DNA of 64,000 bases from the NCBI GenBank assembly GCA_963693365.1, contig CAVNZM010000017.1, forward strand, positions 124,001 to 188,000, read 5' to 3'. Source of the stretch: Amoebidium appalachense. Its lineage: Eukaryota > Ichthyosporea. The notes beneath the pieces are model-generated. The model saw only the letters and a program-made list of their open reading frames with translations, had not been told where the DNA came from and searched no databases. Positions 9,177 through 16,497 of the stretch are shown piece after piece; the stretch's first letter is position 1, and every line of letters starts with the position of its first letter. A program made the position numbers and the translations under genes.

Positions 9177-11623
9177 CGTTCGTGGACACCCTCAACTTCC
9201 TCACCATGTCCCTGTCAGATGCGGGCAAGGCCATGGGGTGTGAGGAGACCAAGGGCCACTTCCCCCACCATGCAGCCACCTTTGCCAACTTCAAGGCCGG
9301 CACCATTCCCTTCCCCGGGCCCGAGGACTTTGGTGCCCAGGACATGAAGCCCAGACAGCATGCTGCCTTCATGCAGTGGTGGCACGAGGAGCAGGCACGT
9401 CTGCTTGAGGGGGCCCCGGCAGCCACGTGCTACGACATTGTGCAGCAGTGTGAGGACTACTGTGTCAAGGACGTGGTGCTGCTGCAGCAGGTGGTCAAGG
9501 CCTTCATGTCCAAACTCATTGAGCTGACGGGCATCGACCCCTTCACGTGTGTGACCCTTCCAGCACTGGCCATGCACTTCTGGATCTCACAGGCCATGCC
9601 CAAGGACGTGGCTGTGCTTCGAGACCAGACCATGGGCAACGTCAACAGCAGCAAGAAGGAGCAGGAGTACATCGACTACGTCACCCACGGGCTGGGGGTG
9701 GGGCCCGACGACATTGCACGGCACGAGGCCACCGGGTACGGCCCCCACGGGCGGGCCACGGCCGATGCCAAGGCCACCCACGACGACGGCACGTGCACCT
9801 ACTACTTCTTCCACGGGTGTGTGTTCCACGGGTGCCCCGAATGCAATATGCACGAGGATCTGACGATGAGGGTGGTGAAGAGGTCGGCCAAGGAGGCCTA
9901 CGACAGCACCATGGGCCACGAGAGGTACATCCGTGCCCAGGGGCACAAGGTGCAGAGCATGTGGGAGTGCAGGTGGGACAGGCTTCGGCAGAGCCCGGAG
10001 GTGAAGGCAGCACTTGCAGCACAGGCAGCACGGAGGGAGGGCACGGGCAGGGTGGCCCCCGTGCCCACGGGCCCGGTGCAGTTCCGTGATGCCTTCTTTG
10101 GTGGCCGTACGGAGGTCATCACTCGTCACATCGAGGTCAAGGAGGAGGACTGGCCACAGGCAGGGCTCAAGTACGTCGATGTCACGTCCCTCTACCCGTA
10201 CGTGATGATTGACAAGTACATGCCGGTGGGCAAGTCACAGTGGTTCACGTCACTGCCCATCAAGCCGGAGGACCACCCCTCGGTCATCGTCACGGACCCC
10301 CAGGTGCTCAAGGAGAGGCTCGACAAGACGTGCCGTATGACCCCCGGCTCCCCCAAGGCCAGGACCAAGGGGTACTTTGGTGTTGCACGTGTGAGGGTGC
10401 TCCCCCCCAAGGACCTGTTCATCCCCGTGCTGCCTGTGCGTATGACGGGTGCCCAGGGGTACGACAAGCTGGGCTTTGTGCTGTGCAGGGCCTGCAGCAG
10501 CAAGGAGGAGGCCCAGGCCACCTGCATGGACGAGGAGGGCAACCCCCGGGTGCGTGAGCATGTGCAATGCACACACACGGACGAGGAGAGGGCACTGGTC
10601 GGCACGTGGACGACGGAGGAGCTGAAGGTGGCCGTGCGTGATGGGTACACCATCCTCGATGTGTACGATGTGGTGCATTTCAAGAAACGCACCAAGAACC
10701 TGTTTCGGAAGTACGTGCAGACCTTCCTGAAGGGAAGCTCACCAGCACCACCGTGGATCCGCCGACAACCCGCCCTCGTGCACCTGTTCAAGGAGCACTA
10801 CGGCATCACGGTGACGGCCGACGAGTTCAGCCCCAACCCTGCCCTTCGTACCATCAGCAAGCTGTTTTTGAACAGCCTCTGGGGCAAGCTGGTGCAGAGG
10901 GCAGGGCTCGACACCATCGAGTTTGTCGACGATGTCGATCGGCTGAGTCTGCTGGTGACCAACCCCAACATCTTGGTGCTGGACGTCGAGCCCATCGGCG
11001 AGCAGAGGGTGGCCATCAAGTACAGGCCCAAGAAGGAGACGGCCCCACCCCCCTCCTACGCGAACATCGCCATCGGCACGTTCGTGACGGCCCATGCACG
11101 GCTGCACCTCTATGGTGCCCTCCGGTCCCTCTCCCCCCAGCAGGTGGTGTACATGGACACGGACTCCATCGTCTACCACTACGACAGCAGGGTGCCCCAC
11201 CTCAGCCACAACATCGACTCCACCAACGGGGACTTGCTGGGCAACTGGAAGAACGAGACCACCGCCCCCATCGTCGAGTTTGTTGGAGTGGCCCCCAAGA
11301 CCTATGCCTACCGCACCCAGGACGGCAAGACCGACGTCAAGGTCAAGGGCATCACCCTCTCCCGTCGTGCAGCCGACATGGTGAACCTCCCCAGCCTCCG
11401 TATGCTGGTGCACGGGGAGATGCCGAGTGTGAGTGTCACCAACCACCGGCTGCTGCGCGAGCCCGTGCCCGGGGTGCCCCACAACTACCACCTGGCCAGC
11501 AAGGACCAGAGGAAGACACAGTCGGGGGCCTTCGACAAGAGGGGGGTGTTTGAGGCAGCCGACGGCAGTGTACGCAGCTACCCCATTGGGTGGGCAGCAC
11601 CGGAGGGGACTCTGCAGTTTTGA
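9164..11623 (+). CDS. polB: viral protein-primed DNA polymerase B, Exo III and polymerase domain (frame 3 of 3)
   Basis: All family B motifs are in order: Exo III as YCVKD (about 9460), motif A as DVTSLYPYV (about 10180), motif B as KLFLNSLWGK (about 10860), and motif C as YMDTDSIVY (about 11150). Long insertions between motif A and motif B match the TPR-type insertions of protein-primed polymerases. The product copies the linear viral DNA using a terminal protein as primer. With the two upstream frames the gene spans 6070-11623 (about 1,850 codons), longer than most Polinton polymerases. Catalytic aspartates are present. The frame probably starts near 9147, not at the in-frame ATG. Confidence 0.93.
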   Translation: MVELTFVDTLNFLTMSLSDAGKAMGCEETKGHFPHHAATFANFKAGTIPFPGPEDFGAQDMKPRQHAAFMQWWHEEQARLLEGAPAATCYDIVQQCEDYCVKDVVLLQQVVKAFMSKLIELTGIDPFTCVTLPALAMHFWISQAMPKDVAVLRDQTMGNVNSSKKEQEYIDYVTHGLGVGPDDIARHEATGYGPHGRATADAKATHDDGTCTYYFFHGCVFHGCPECNMHEDLTMRVVKRSAKEAYDSTMGHERYIRAQGHKVQSMWECRWDRLRQSPEVKAALAAQAARREGTGRVAPVPTGPVQFRDAFFGGRTEVITRHIEVKEEDWPQAGLKYVDVTSLYPYVMIDKYMPVGKSQWFTSLPIKPEDHPSVIVTDPQVLKERLDKTCRMTPGSPKARTKGYFGVARVRVLPPKDLFIPVLPVRMTGAQGYDKLGFVLCRACSSKEEAQATCMDEEGNPRVREHVQCTHTDEERALVGTWTTEELKVAVRDGYTILDVYDVVHFKKRTKNLFRKYVQTFLKGSSPAPPWIRRQPALVHLFKEHYGITVTADEFSPNPALRTISKLFLNSLWGKLVQRAGLDTIEFVDDVDRLSLLVTNPNILVLDVEPIGEQRVAIKYRPKKETAPPPSYANIAIGTFVTAHARLHLYGALRSLSPQQVVYMDTDSIVYHYDSRVPHLSHNIDSTNGDLLGNWKNETTAPIVEFVGVAPKTYAYRTQDGKTDVKVKGITLSRRAADMVNLPSLRMLVHGEMPSVSVTNHRLLREPVPGVPHNYHLASKDQRKTQSGAFDKRGVFEAADGSVRSYPIGWAAPEGTLQF

Positions 11624-12131
11624 GTGGGGGAGGGGGAGGGGGAGGGAGGGGGAGGGAAGGGGAAGGGTTAGTTAGCATTTTAAGTTAAAGTATGCAATTT
11701 TTATATCAAAGTTAAATCAAAGTATCAAAGTATGCAGGGAATACGTTAGGGTAGACATGAAAATTATATGGGGTGTCTGTTAACTTAGCTTCAGAAAAAA
11801 GGAAAAATGGGGTGCAGTGTGCATGGGAAAGGGGGTCAGAAGAAAAACTTAAAGAAATTAAAGACGGTGTTTTTGGGCATACACCACGTGCACCGTATGC
11901 ATGAGGGGAAGCAGCAAATAAAATCAGAGTTTAATGCAAAACACAAACCCTTCCAATGTGGGCTTGGGCAGAAGCATGAACACCAACAACAGCACCATAC
12001 ATGCATACAAGGGGGGGAGACTTGCCAAAAAGAGCAGGCACCAGCACATATAAAAGGCACACACATGTGCAAAGATACCTCACTTTTTCCAACACGAAAA
12101 CAGGCAACACACGAAAAAATCAAAATTAAAA
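11624..12131 (+). other. intergenic region between PolB and the VLTF3-like gene
   Basis: It opens with a GGGGGA repeat just after the PolB stop, then becomes A-rich. It holds a good TATA box near its end. A 110-codon frame (11807-12139) overlaps the next start codon and has no features of a gene; I do not call it. Confidence 0.6.
12049..12056 (+). promoter_or_regulatory. TATA box of the VLTF3-like gene
   Basis: TATAAAAG lies 76 bases before the ATG at 12132, in an A-rich leader without an intervening ATG in a long frame. Confidence 0.6.
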
Positions 12132-13019
12132 ATGGATGAAGACACACTGCTAAGTATGGTGGCAGACACCACAGACCCCGAGAAGCTGCTAGACTTATGC
12201 CCCTTCCTCTTCGACATGTACTGTAGCCCGACCACACCCCCACCCCCACCCCCACTACAACCACCGAATGCATGTTGGTGGGCATACTGCAACAGGGTGA
12301 CGTGCACGGGGGGACACGACGACTACGGGCACGACGGTGGAGTCCAGGAGTACGTGTACGAGGAGGGGGGAGGGAAAGGGGGGGAGGAGGGGGAGGGAGA
12401 GGGGGAGGAGGACTGGGTGTACGACGGGAGGGGGTGGGAGGGGAGTGACGGTGAGGGGAGGAAGACCTATGAGGGGTGCACGGCCTTCTGGGACAGGAAG
12501 AGGTCACAGCCATACAGACACATCAACCACTTCAAGCAGCTACTTCAGTCGGTGCAGGGGTTGAATGCTTCCATGGGGGACATGCAGGAGGGGGTGGTGG
12601 CAGCATTCAGGGGTGTGGCACACATAGAGAATGCAGACCAGGCAAGGAGGGTGTTGAGACAGAACAAGCTTACAAAACACTACATGCGTGTACCTTATAT
12701 ATTAAACAGGCTGTACGGTCACCCCCTCCCTAGGTTCACGTGTGAACAGCTCGAGCTGTTGATGGGCATGTTTAAGTTCTCCTTGTCGTGGCATAGGAGG
12801 CACAAGGAGGACACAAGGAAGAACTTTGTGGGGTACCCGTTCCTGCTGGTGAAAATGGTGGAATTAGTGGGTGGTATGGATGCTGAGGTGGTGGCTAGGC
12901 TGGTGCCGGCCGTCAAAAGCAAGGTGACTAGAGTCAAGAGTGACAAGGTGTGGGTGCAGCTGGAGAGGGACCTTAAAAACTACCACATGCTTGTGGAATA
13001 CAACATGTTTTACCTGTAG
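12132..13019 (+). CDS. VLTF3-like late transcription factor
   Basis: 295 residues. The N-terminal half is variable: an acidic start, a proline run, a few cysteines and a Gly/Glu-rich linker (about 75-110). The C-terminal half, from about residue 125, has the pattern of poxvirus VLTF3 (A2) and its giant-virus homologues: YRHINHFKQLLQSVQG, a KLTKHYMRVPYILNRL segment (the KxxKYYEH-type motif), PLPRFT, an MFKFSL segment, and RKNFVGYPFLLVKMVEL, close to the family's RxNFLSYxYVLxKxxELL. VLTF3 directs late transcription in nucleocytoplasmic DNA viruses, so this protein probably switches on the leftward capsid block. It starts 508 bases after PolB in the same direction and has its own TATA box. The canonical zinc cysteines are not obvious. 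Assignment rests on pattern recall; an HHpred search would test it. Confidence 0.75.
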   Translation: MDEDTLLSMVADTTDPEKLLDLCPFLFDMYCSPTTPPPPPPLQPPNACWWAYCNRVTCTGGHDDYGHDGGVQEYVYEEGGGKGGEEGEGEGEEDWVYDGRGWEGSDGEGRKTYEGCTAFWDRKRSQPYRHINHFKQLLQSVQGLNASMGDMQEGVVAAFRGVAHIENADQARRVLRQNKLTKHYMRVPYILNRLYGHPLPRFTCEQLELLMGMFKFSLSWHRRHKEDTRKNFVGYPFLLVKMVELVGGMDAEVVARLVPAVKSKVTRVKSDKVWVQLERDLKNYHMLVEYNMFYL

Positions 13020-13136
13020 CCTGGTGCTACTGTACCGTGACCTAAATACAAGACATGTGCACAATATGTTAGGGGTAGCAGGTGGTGGTAGGGGGTGTGC
13101 CAGCACGTGCCCACACTACCGTCGACCCACTCAAGT

Positions 13137-13328
13137 TTATTTAAACACCACAGGTGCCGTGCGTATGGGACGGTTGGCGTTGATGCCGGACAACGGTACG
13201 GTGTAGGCCAACGGGCGTTCCCGGAAGTCACGTATGGTCGAGACGTCCATGACGTTTAAGCTGTTGTTCTGCTCCGGAAAAATGAACGGCTTCTTACGTA
13301 TGGGGGGCCCGCCAATGTTGAGCTCCAT
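13137..13328 (-). CDS. small viral protein, 63 residues, function unknown
   Basis: The frame runs from ATG 13328 to TAA at 13137. It starts MELNIGGPPIRKK and ends PIRTAPVVFK. It converges on the VLTF3-like gene with 117 bases between the stops. The composition is that of a folded or extended small protein rather than a shadow. Its place at the distal end of the capsid block suggests a small virion component. No family recognised. Confidence 0.5.
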   Translation of the reverse strand: MELNIGGPPIRKKPFIFPEQNNSLNVMDVSTIRDFRERPLAYTVPLSGINANRPIRTAPVVFK

Positions 13329-13367
13329 GTTGCAGAAGTAGGGTGTTTACACAACCACACACAATAT

Positions 13368-13604
13368 TTAATAGTTCTGGAAGGAGCTCTTGTCGGCAGC
13401 CACAGGCCAAGGTGTGTACGTGGCCGGCCTCGGCCTCATGGTCCCCCCTGGGCCCTCAATGACGGTGTTTCCCGGCCCGTAGAACGGTCGGGTTTGGGGT
13501 ACAGGCCCGGGGGTCGGTCGGGTGCGGTAGGGGAGGGGTACGGGGAGGGGGGCAAGGGTGTGTGGCAACGCATACATGCGCATGTGCTCCGTGCCGGGTG
13601 CCAT
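13368..13604 (-). CDS. small proline-rich viral protein, function unknown
   Basis: 78 residues from ATG 13604 to the stop at 13368, rich in Pro, Arg and Tyr, ending DKSSFQNY. It lies between the lysine-tailed protein and the 63-residue protein in the same direction, with short spacers. Likely a minor virion or scaffold peptide; this is inference from position only. Confidence 0.4.
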   Translation of the reverse strand: MAPGTEHMRMYALPHTLAPLPVPLPYRTRPTPGPVPQTRPFYGPGNTVIEGPGGTMRPRPATYTPWPVAADKSSFQNY

Positions 13605-13646
13605 AATGGTGGTGGTGGTGTCACTGTTGCCTGTGGCGTAGATTAT

Positions 13647-14594
13647 TTACCCTTCTTCTTGCCGCTGGTTTCTTCTTGGTGTCCTTCTTCTTCTTGGTGT
13701 CCTTCTTCTTGGTGTCCTTCTTCTTGGTGTCCTCCTCTTCTTGGTGTCCTTCTTCTTGGTGTCCTCCTTCTTCTTGGTGCCCTTCTTCTTGCCGTCCTTC
13801 TTCTTCGTACCCTTCTTCTTGGTGTCCTTCTTCTTCTTATCCTCCTCGGTGGTACCAGTGGTGTAGTCCAGTGCAAGCTGTGCCAGTCTCACAGTGTCCG
13901 GTTGAAAACCAAGGGCCCGGCCAACAGTCGGTAGGGCTGCCCTAACCAACGGAAGGGCTGCTCGGACGTGTGGGTGCTGTGTGTGGTGTGGTAGGTCCCC
14001 CGACTTGTAGCCGTCATGACGCGTAGCCGGACTTGGTTCTGCAGAGGGGCCTGCAGGGGGAGGCTTTCTCCCGGACCTACGGCCACCCGAAGGGTCGTGC
14101 TCTATAGCTAGAGGGGTGGAGGAGGCCGGTGGAGTCGACTTGTGCTGCTGCACGTAGTACTCCAGCAAGTGCTTTCCGACGTTTTTCACCTCGGTGATAA
14201 GGCCCTGGTCACCCAACACAGCTTCCTGCAGGCTGCCCCCTCCGACCACACTAGCCAGCCTCTCCCCACCCGCTGAAAGTGCTTCAACGCCACGTTTCAA
14301 CACCGATTTCATATAGGGTGTCAAGGCCGGGTTGTCAAACACTGAGTTTTGCTCGTACATCCGTCTCTCATACTCCTCCAGGCTCTCACCGTGCATCCGT
14401 TTGAGTGGCCCCAGCAACGCGTTCATACCGGAGGAACCCTTGTCGGTACGGGTCACCGGTACGGGCTCATAGGTCCCCTCATCGGGTGGGGTAGCAGACG
14501 TGGGACCCTCGAGTCCCCCTTGCAGAGTGGTTGACGGTGCAGCCGGGCTCGTGGGGGGTCTCCAGAGTGCAGGTGTCGTCCCTCCCCCCTTCAT
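13647..14594 (-). CDS. lysine-tailed viral protein, putative core/minor virion protein
   Basis: The frame starts at ATG 14594. Residues 1-60 are Pro/Thr-rich; about 60-170 form a helical region (LEEYERRMYEQN, then PYMKSVLKRGVEALSAGGER) that could be amphipathic; a Pro-rich linker follows; from about residue 245 the tail repeats DTKKK/GTKKK units. Near 13735 the frame slips inside the repeat, turning DTKKK into TPRRR, so the last 30 residues are probably not native; the lysine frame continues to about 13643 and could add PAARRR-like residues. A basic, Lys-rich tail suits a DNA-condensing core protein, as in adenovirus pV/pVII or pX, but I see no homology. Same-direction neighbour of the proline-repeat gene. 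Confidence 0.6.
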   Translation of the reverse strand: MKGGGTTPALWRPPTSPAAPSTTLQGGLEGPTSATPPDEGTYEPVPVTRTDKGSSGMNALLGPLKRMHGESLEEYERRMYEQNSVFDNPALTPYMKSVLKRGVEALSAGGERLASVVGGGSLQEAVLGDQGLITEVKNVGKHLLEYYVQQHKSTPPASSTPLAIEHDPSGGRRSGRKPPPAGPSAEPSPATRHDGYKSGDLPHHTQHPHVRAALPLVRAALPTVGRALGFQPDTVRLAQLALDYTTGTTEEDKKKKDTKKKGTKKKDGKKKGTKKKEDTKKKDTKKRRTPRRRTPRRRTPRRRRTPRRNQRQEEG

Positions 14595-14607
14595 GGTGAC
14601 CGACTTT

Positions 14608-15600
14608 TTAGTCGTTGGGTAGTAGGTGGCAGCAAGGGGAGGGGTGAACCGTCGGAGTCTCGGTTAGGAATGCCAGTGGTGGTGGTGCACTTAGAACACG
14701 GCCAAACTCCCTCCCGGCAGCCCTTGCAGCCCTCGCCTGGTTGCCCTTGTCCCCGAGACCCCAGAGGATCCACTTGACAAGAGCGAGGCCACCTATCTGT
14801 GCCACCCTCCACCAATTCGGGTGGTTCAACATGAGCCACCTCTCCACCTCCGAGAGGGGGGCCCAAAAGGAGTCGTCCTCAATAGTGGCAACGGCAGCAG
14901 TGGTGGCTTCGGCTAGCTGAGTCTCGGTCGGTGTTGCAGAAGTTGCCGTGCTGGTTGGTGCCATGGCCGGCAGGTGGGGTGCCGCAGGGGTCGTGGGCAG
15001 TGGGCCGGGGTGCCAGTTGGGGGGTGGGTACGGGAGGGGTGGCCCGTCGGGCTTGGCAGGCAGGTGGGGTGCTGCAGGGGTCGTGGGCAGTGGGCCGGGG
15101 TGCCAGTTGGGGGGTGGGTACGGGAGGGGTGGCCCGTCGGGCTTGGCAGGCAGGTGGGGTGCTGCAGGGGTCGTGGGCAGTGGGCCGGGGTGCCAGTTGG
15201 GGGGTGGGTACGGGAGGGGTGGCCCGTCGGGCTTGGCGGGCAGGTGGGGTGCCGCAGGGGTCGTGGGCAGTGGGCCGGGGTGCCAGTTGGGGGGTGGGTA
15301 CGGGAGGGGTGGCCCGTCGGGCTTGGCAGGCAGGTGGGGTGCTGCAGGGGTCGTGGGCAGTGGGCCGGGGTGCCAGTTGGGGGGTGGGTACGGGAGGGGT
15401 GTACGGGTGGGTTTGGGTCCCTTCTGCCCTAGGAAACCCGACGGTCGGGGAGTCGTGGTCGAGCCGCCCGTGTGGGGTGTCAGCGGTCCCTTGGAGACAC
15501 GGGCAGGGGGACGTATGGCAGACGTTGGCCGTGGTGGTGGTGGTCCAGGGTGCCAGCCCGGGGGTGGGTAGGGTATGGGAGGGTCAGCTGACTTGGTTGG
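14608..15600 (-). CDS. proline-repeat viral protein, C-terminal part (30-residue repeats, membrane-like segment)
   Basis: Read leftwards from about 15600, an open frame without its own ATG runs to 14608. It begins PTKSADPPIPYPPPGWHPG, then passes through five 90-bp repeats that encode a 30-residue unit with PLPYPPPNWHPGPL and AAPHLPAKPDG. It ends in a 118-residue part with FWAPLSEVERWLMLNHPNWW and a hydrophobic GGLALVKWILWGLG, perhaps a membrane segment. An ATG at 14963 inside the frame could be mistaken for the start. The frame is continuous in sense with the upstream frame ending at 15584 (also ending in PYPPP-like proline runs), so the two are most likely one gene of about 480 residues broken by one base in the G/C run at 15611-15640. 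Function unknown; virion or host-interaction protein is a guess. Confidence 0.65.
   Translation of the reverse strand, partial: PTKSADPPIPYPPPGWHPGPPPPRPTSAIRPPARVSKGPLTPHTGGSTTTPRPSGFLGQKGPKPTRTPLPYPPPNWHPGPLPTTPAAPHLPAKPDGPPLPYPPPNWHPGPLPTTPAAPHLPAKPDGPPLPYPPPNWHPGPLPTTPAAPHLPAKPDGPPLPYPPPNWHPGPLPTTPAAPHLPAKPDGPPLPYPPPNWHPGPLPTTPAAPHLPAMAPTSTATSATPTETQLAEATTAAVATIEDDSFWAPLSEVERWLMLNHPNWWRVAQIGGLALVKWILWGLGDKGNQARAARAAGREFGRVLSAPPPLAFLTETPTVHPSPCCHLLPND
14969..15405. repeat. tandem repeat, five copies of 90 bp
   Basis: Units start at 14971, 15061, 15151, 15241 and 15331 with CAGGTGGGGTGC. Copies differ at only a few positions, which shows recent expansion or homogenisation. The period is a multiple of three, so the minus-strand reading frame stays open. 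Long rightward frames across this stretch arise only from the repeat. Confidence 0.95.
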
Positions 15601-16048
15601 GTGGTCGGACGGGGTGGGGGGAGGGGAGGGGTGCCAGTGGGGTCACGTCAGGCACGGGGGGAGGGGGTGGTCGGGGTCTGGTCCACACGTACGAGCTACC
15701 GTACTTGTCCTTGAGGTGGGAGTAGTAGTCCATGTAGTCTAGGTCCACCTTAACCACCTCCGGCGGATGCCCACCCCACAAAGACCCATGGTCAGGGTCC
15801 ATGTACTTGAGCCTGAGGAAGGCCTCGGGACCCTCCCTAATGAGCTTACGGTATTCATCCGGGTGCAACCGCTGCTGCAAAGACCCAAACAAACCGACAG
15901 GGAGCTCACGCCACGTTTCCCCGGCGACCTCGTGTGGGTGCTTGTAGCTGACACGGTAATGGCCCACACGTTGTAACCAACCCAAATGCTTGTCCAAGTC
16001 ATCAGCGTGCCCATGAGGCTGCTGCACGTTGGGGGACATGGTGGACAC
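15584..16048 (-). CDS. proline-repeat viral protein, N-terminal domain
   Basis: The frame starts at ATG 16048 (an alternative ATG lies three codons later). Residues 1-115 look like a globular domain (HLGWLQRVGHYRVSYKH, WRELPVGLFGSLQQRLHPDE, YMDYYSHLKDKYG), followed by PPPPP and proline-rich sequence. It stops at 15584, where a G/C-rich run precedes the frame carrying the 30-residue repeats. I do not recognise the domain. Position in the capsid block suggests a structural protein. Confidence 0.65.
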   Translation of the reverse strand: MSTMSPNVQQPHGHADDLDKHLGWLQRVGHYRVSYKHPHEVAGETWRELPVGLFGSLQQRLHPDEYRKLIREGPEAFLRLKYMDPDHGSLWGGHPPEVVKVDLDYMDYYSHLKDKYGSSYVWTRPRPPPPPVPDVTPLAPLPSPHPVRPPNQVS

Positions 16049-16072
16049 GGTATTGTTGTAAACTGGTGTTTA

Positions 16073-16449
16073 TTATTTGGAGAACCCGGCATGCTGTGCC
16101 ATGGGTTGCCTGGTAAAGCTGTTCTGGGGGTCACCACTACGGCCCACCCTCACGGGTGCATAGTCCAGGTAGTAGGTCTGGTTGTTGAACGGGAGACCCC
16201 TGCTACCCAGACCACTCCTGCCCGGCATGGAGGGTAGGTGGTTGTCGGCGGGCAGGTTGCCGAAAGTCGGCAGCTCACGGAACGGCACACCGTACACCCC
16301 GGCCTGGAAGGTGCCGTCCGTGTGAGGTACACGGTAGGGGGCAACATAGGCTGCCTCGTACTCGGCCTGTGGAGCCACCTTGTAGCCGTACACGGCTGCC
16401 TGGGTTTTGGTGTAGGTGCCCACGGTACAATAGCAGTGTCGGTAGCCAT
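16073..16449 (-). CDS. small Tyr-rich viral protein with one frame change
   Basis: A TATA box is followed 20 bases later by ATG 16449 (MATDTAIV). That frame turns into nonsense after about 10 codons, while the frame from about 16430 downwards reads VGTYTKTQAAVYGYK and continues sensibly to GFSK and the stop at 16073. One extra or missing base near 16425 would join them, giving about 125 residues rich in Tyr, Gly and Pro. The longer frame from 16486 would start upstream of or inside the TATA box and is less likely. The gene starts just past the capsid gene stop at 16498. Probably a minor capsid or cement protein; no homologue recognised. Confidence 0.55.
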
Positions 16450-16468
16450 GTTTGCCGTGTGTGCTTGT

Positions 16469-16477
16469 TTTTATATA
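16469..16477 (-). promoter_or_regulatory. TATA box of the small Tyr-rich gene
   Basis: Read on the minus strand the sequence is TATATAAAA, 20 bases before ATG 16449 and just after the capsid gene stop, so this gene probably has its own transcript. Confidence 0.6.
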
Positions 16478-16497
16478 GCCAGACACAATTTAGCACT

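Noticed and set aside
11807-12139. 110-codon rightward ORF before the VLTF3-like gene
   Set aside because: It overlaps the TATA box and start of the next gene and has a composition typical of untranslated A-rich sequence.
14950-15420. CRISPR-like array
   Set aside because: The 90-bp units are contiguous, without unique spacers, and lie in a eukaryotic viral coding region.
14931-15725. Rightward ORFs of 150-260 codons over the 90-bp repeats
   Set aside because: They exist only because the repeat period is a multiple of three; the leftward frame continues into sensible sequence at both ends, the rightward ones do not.
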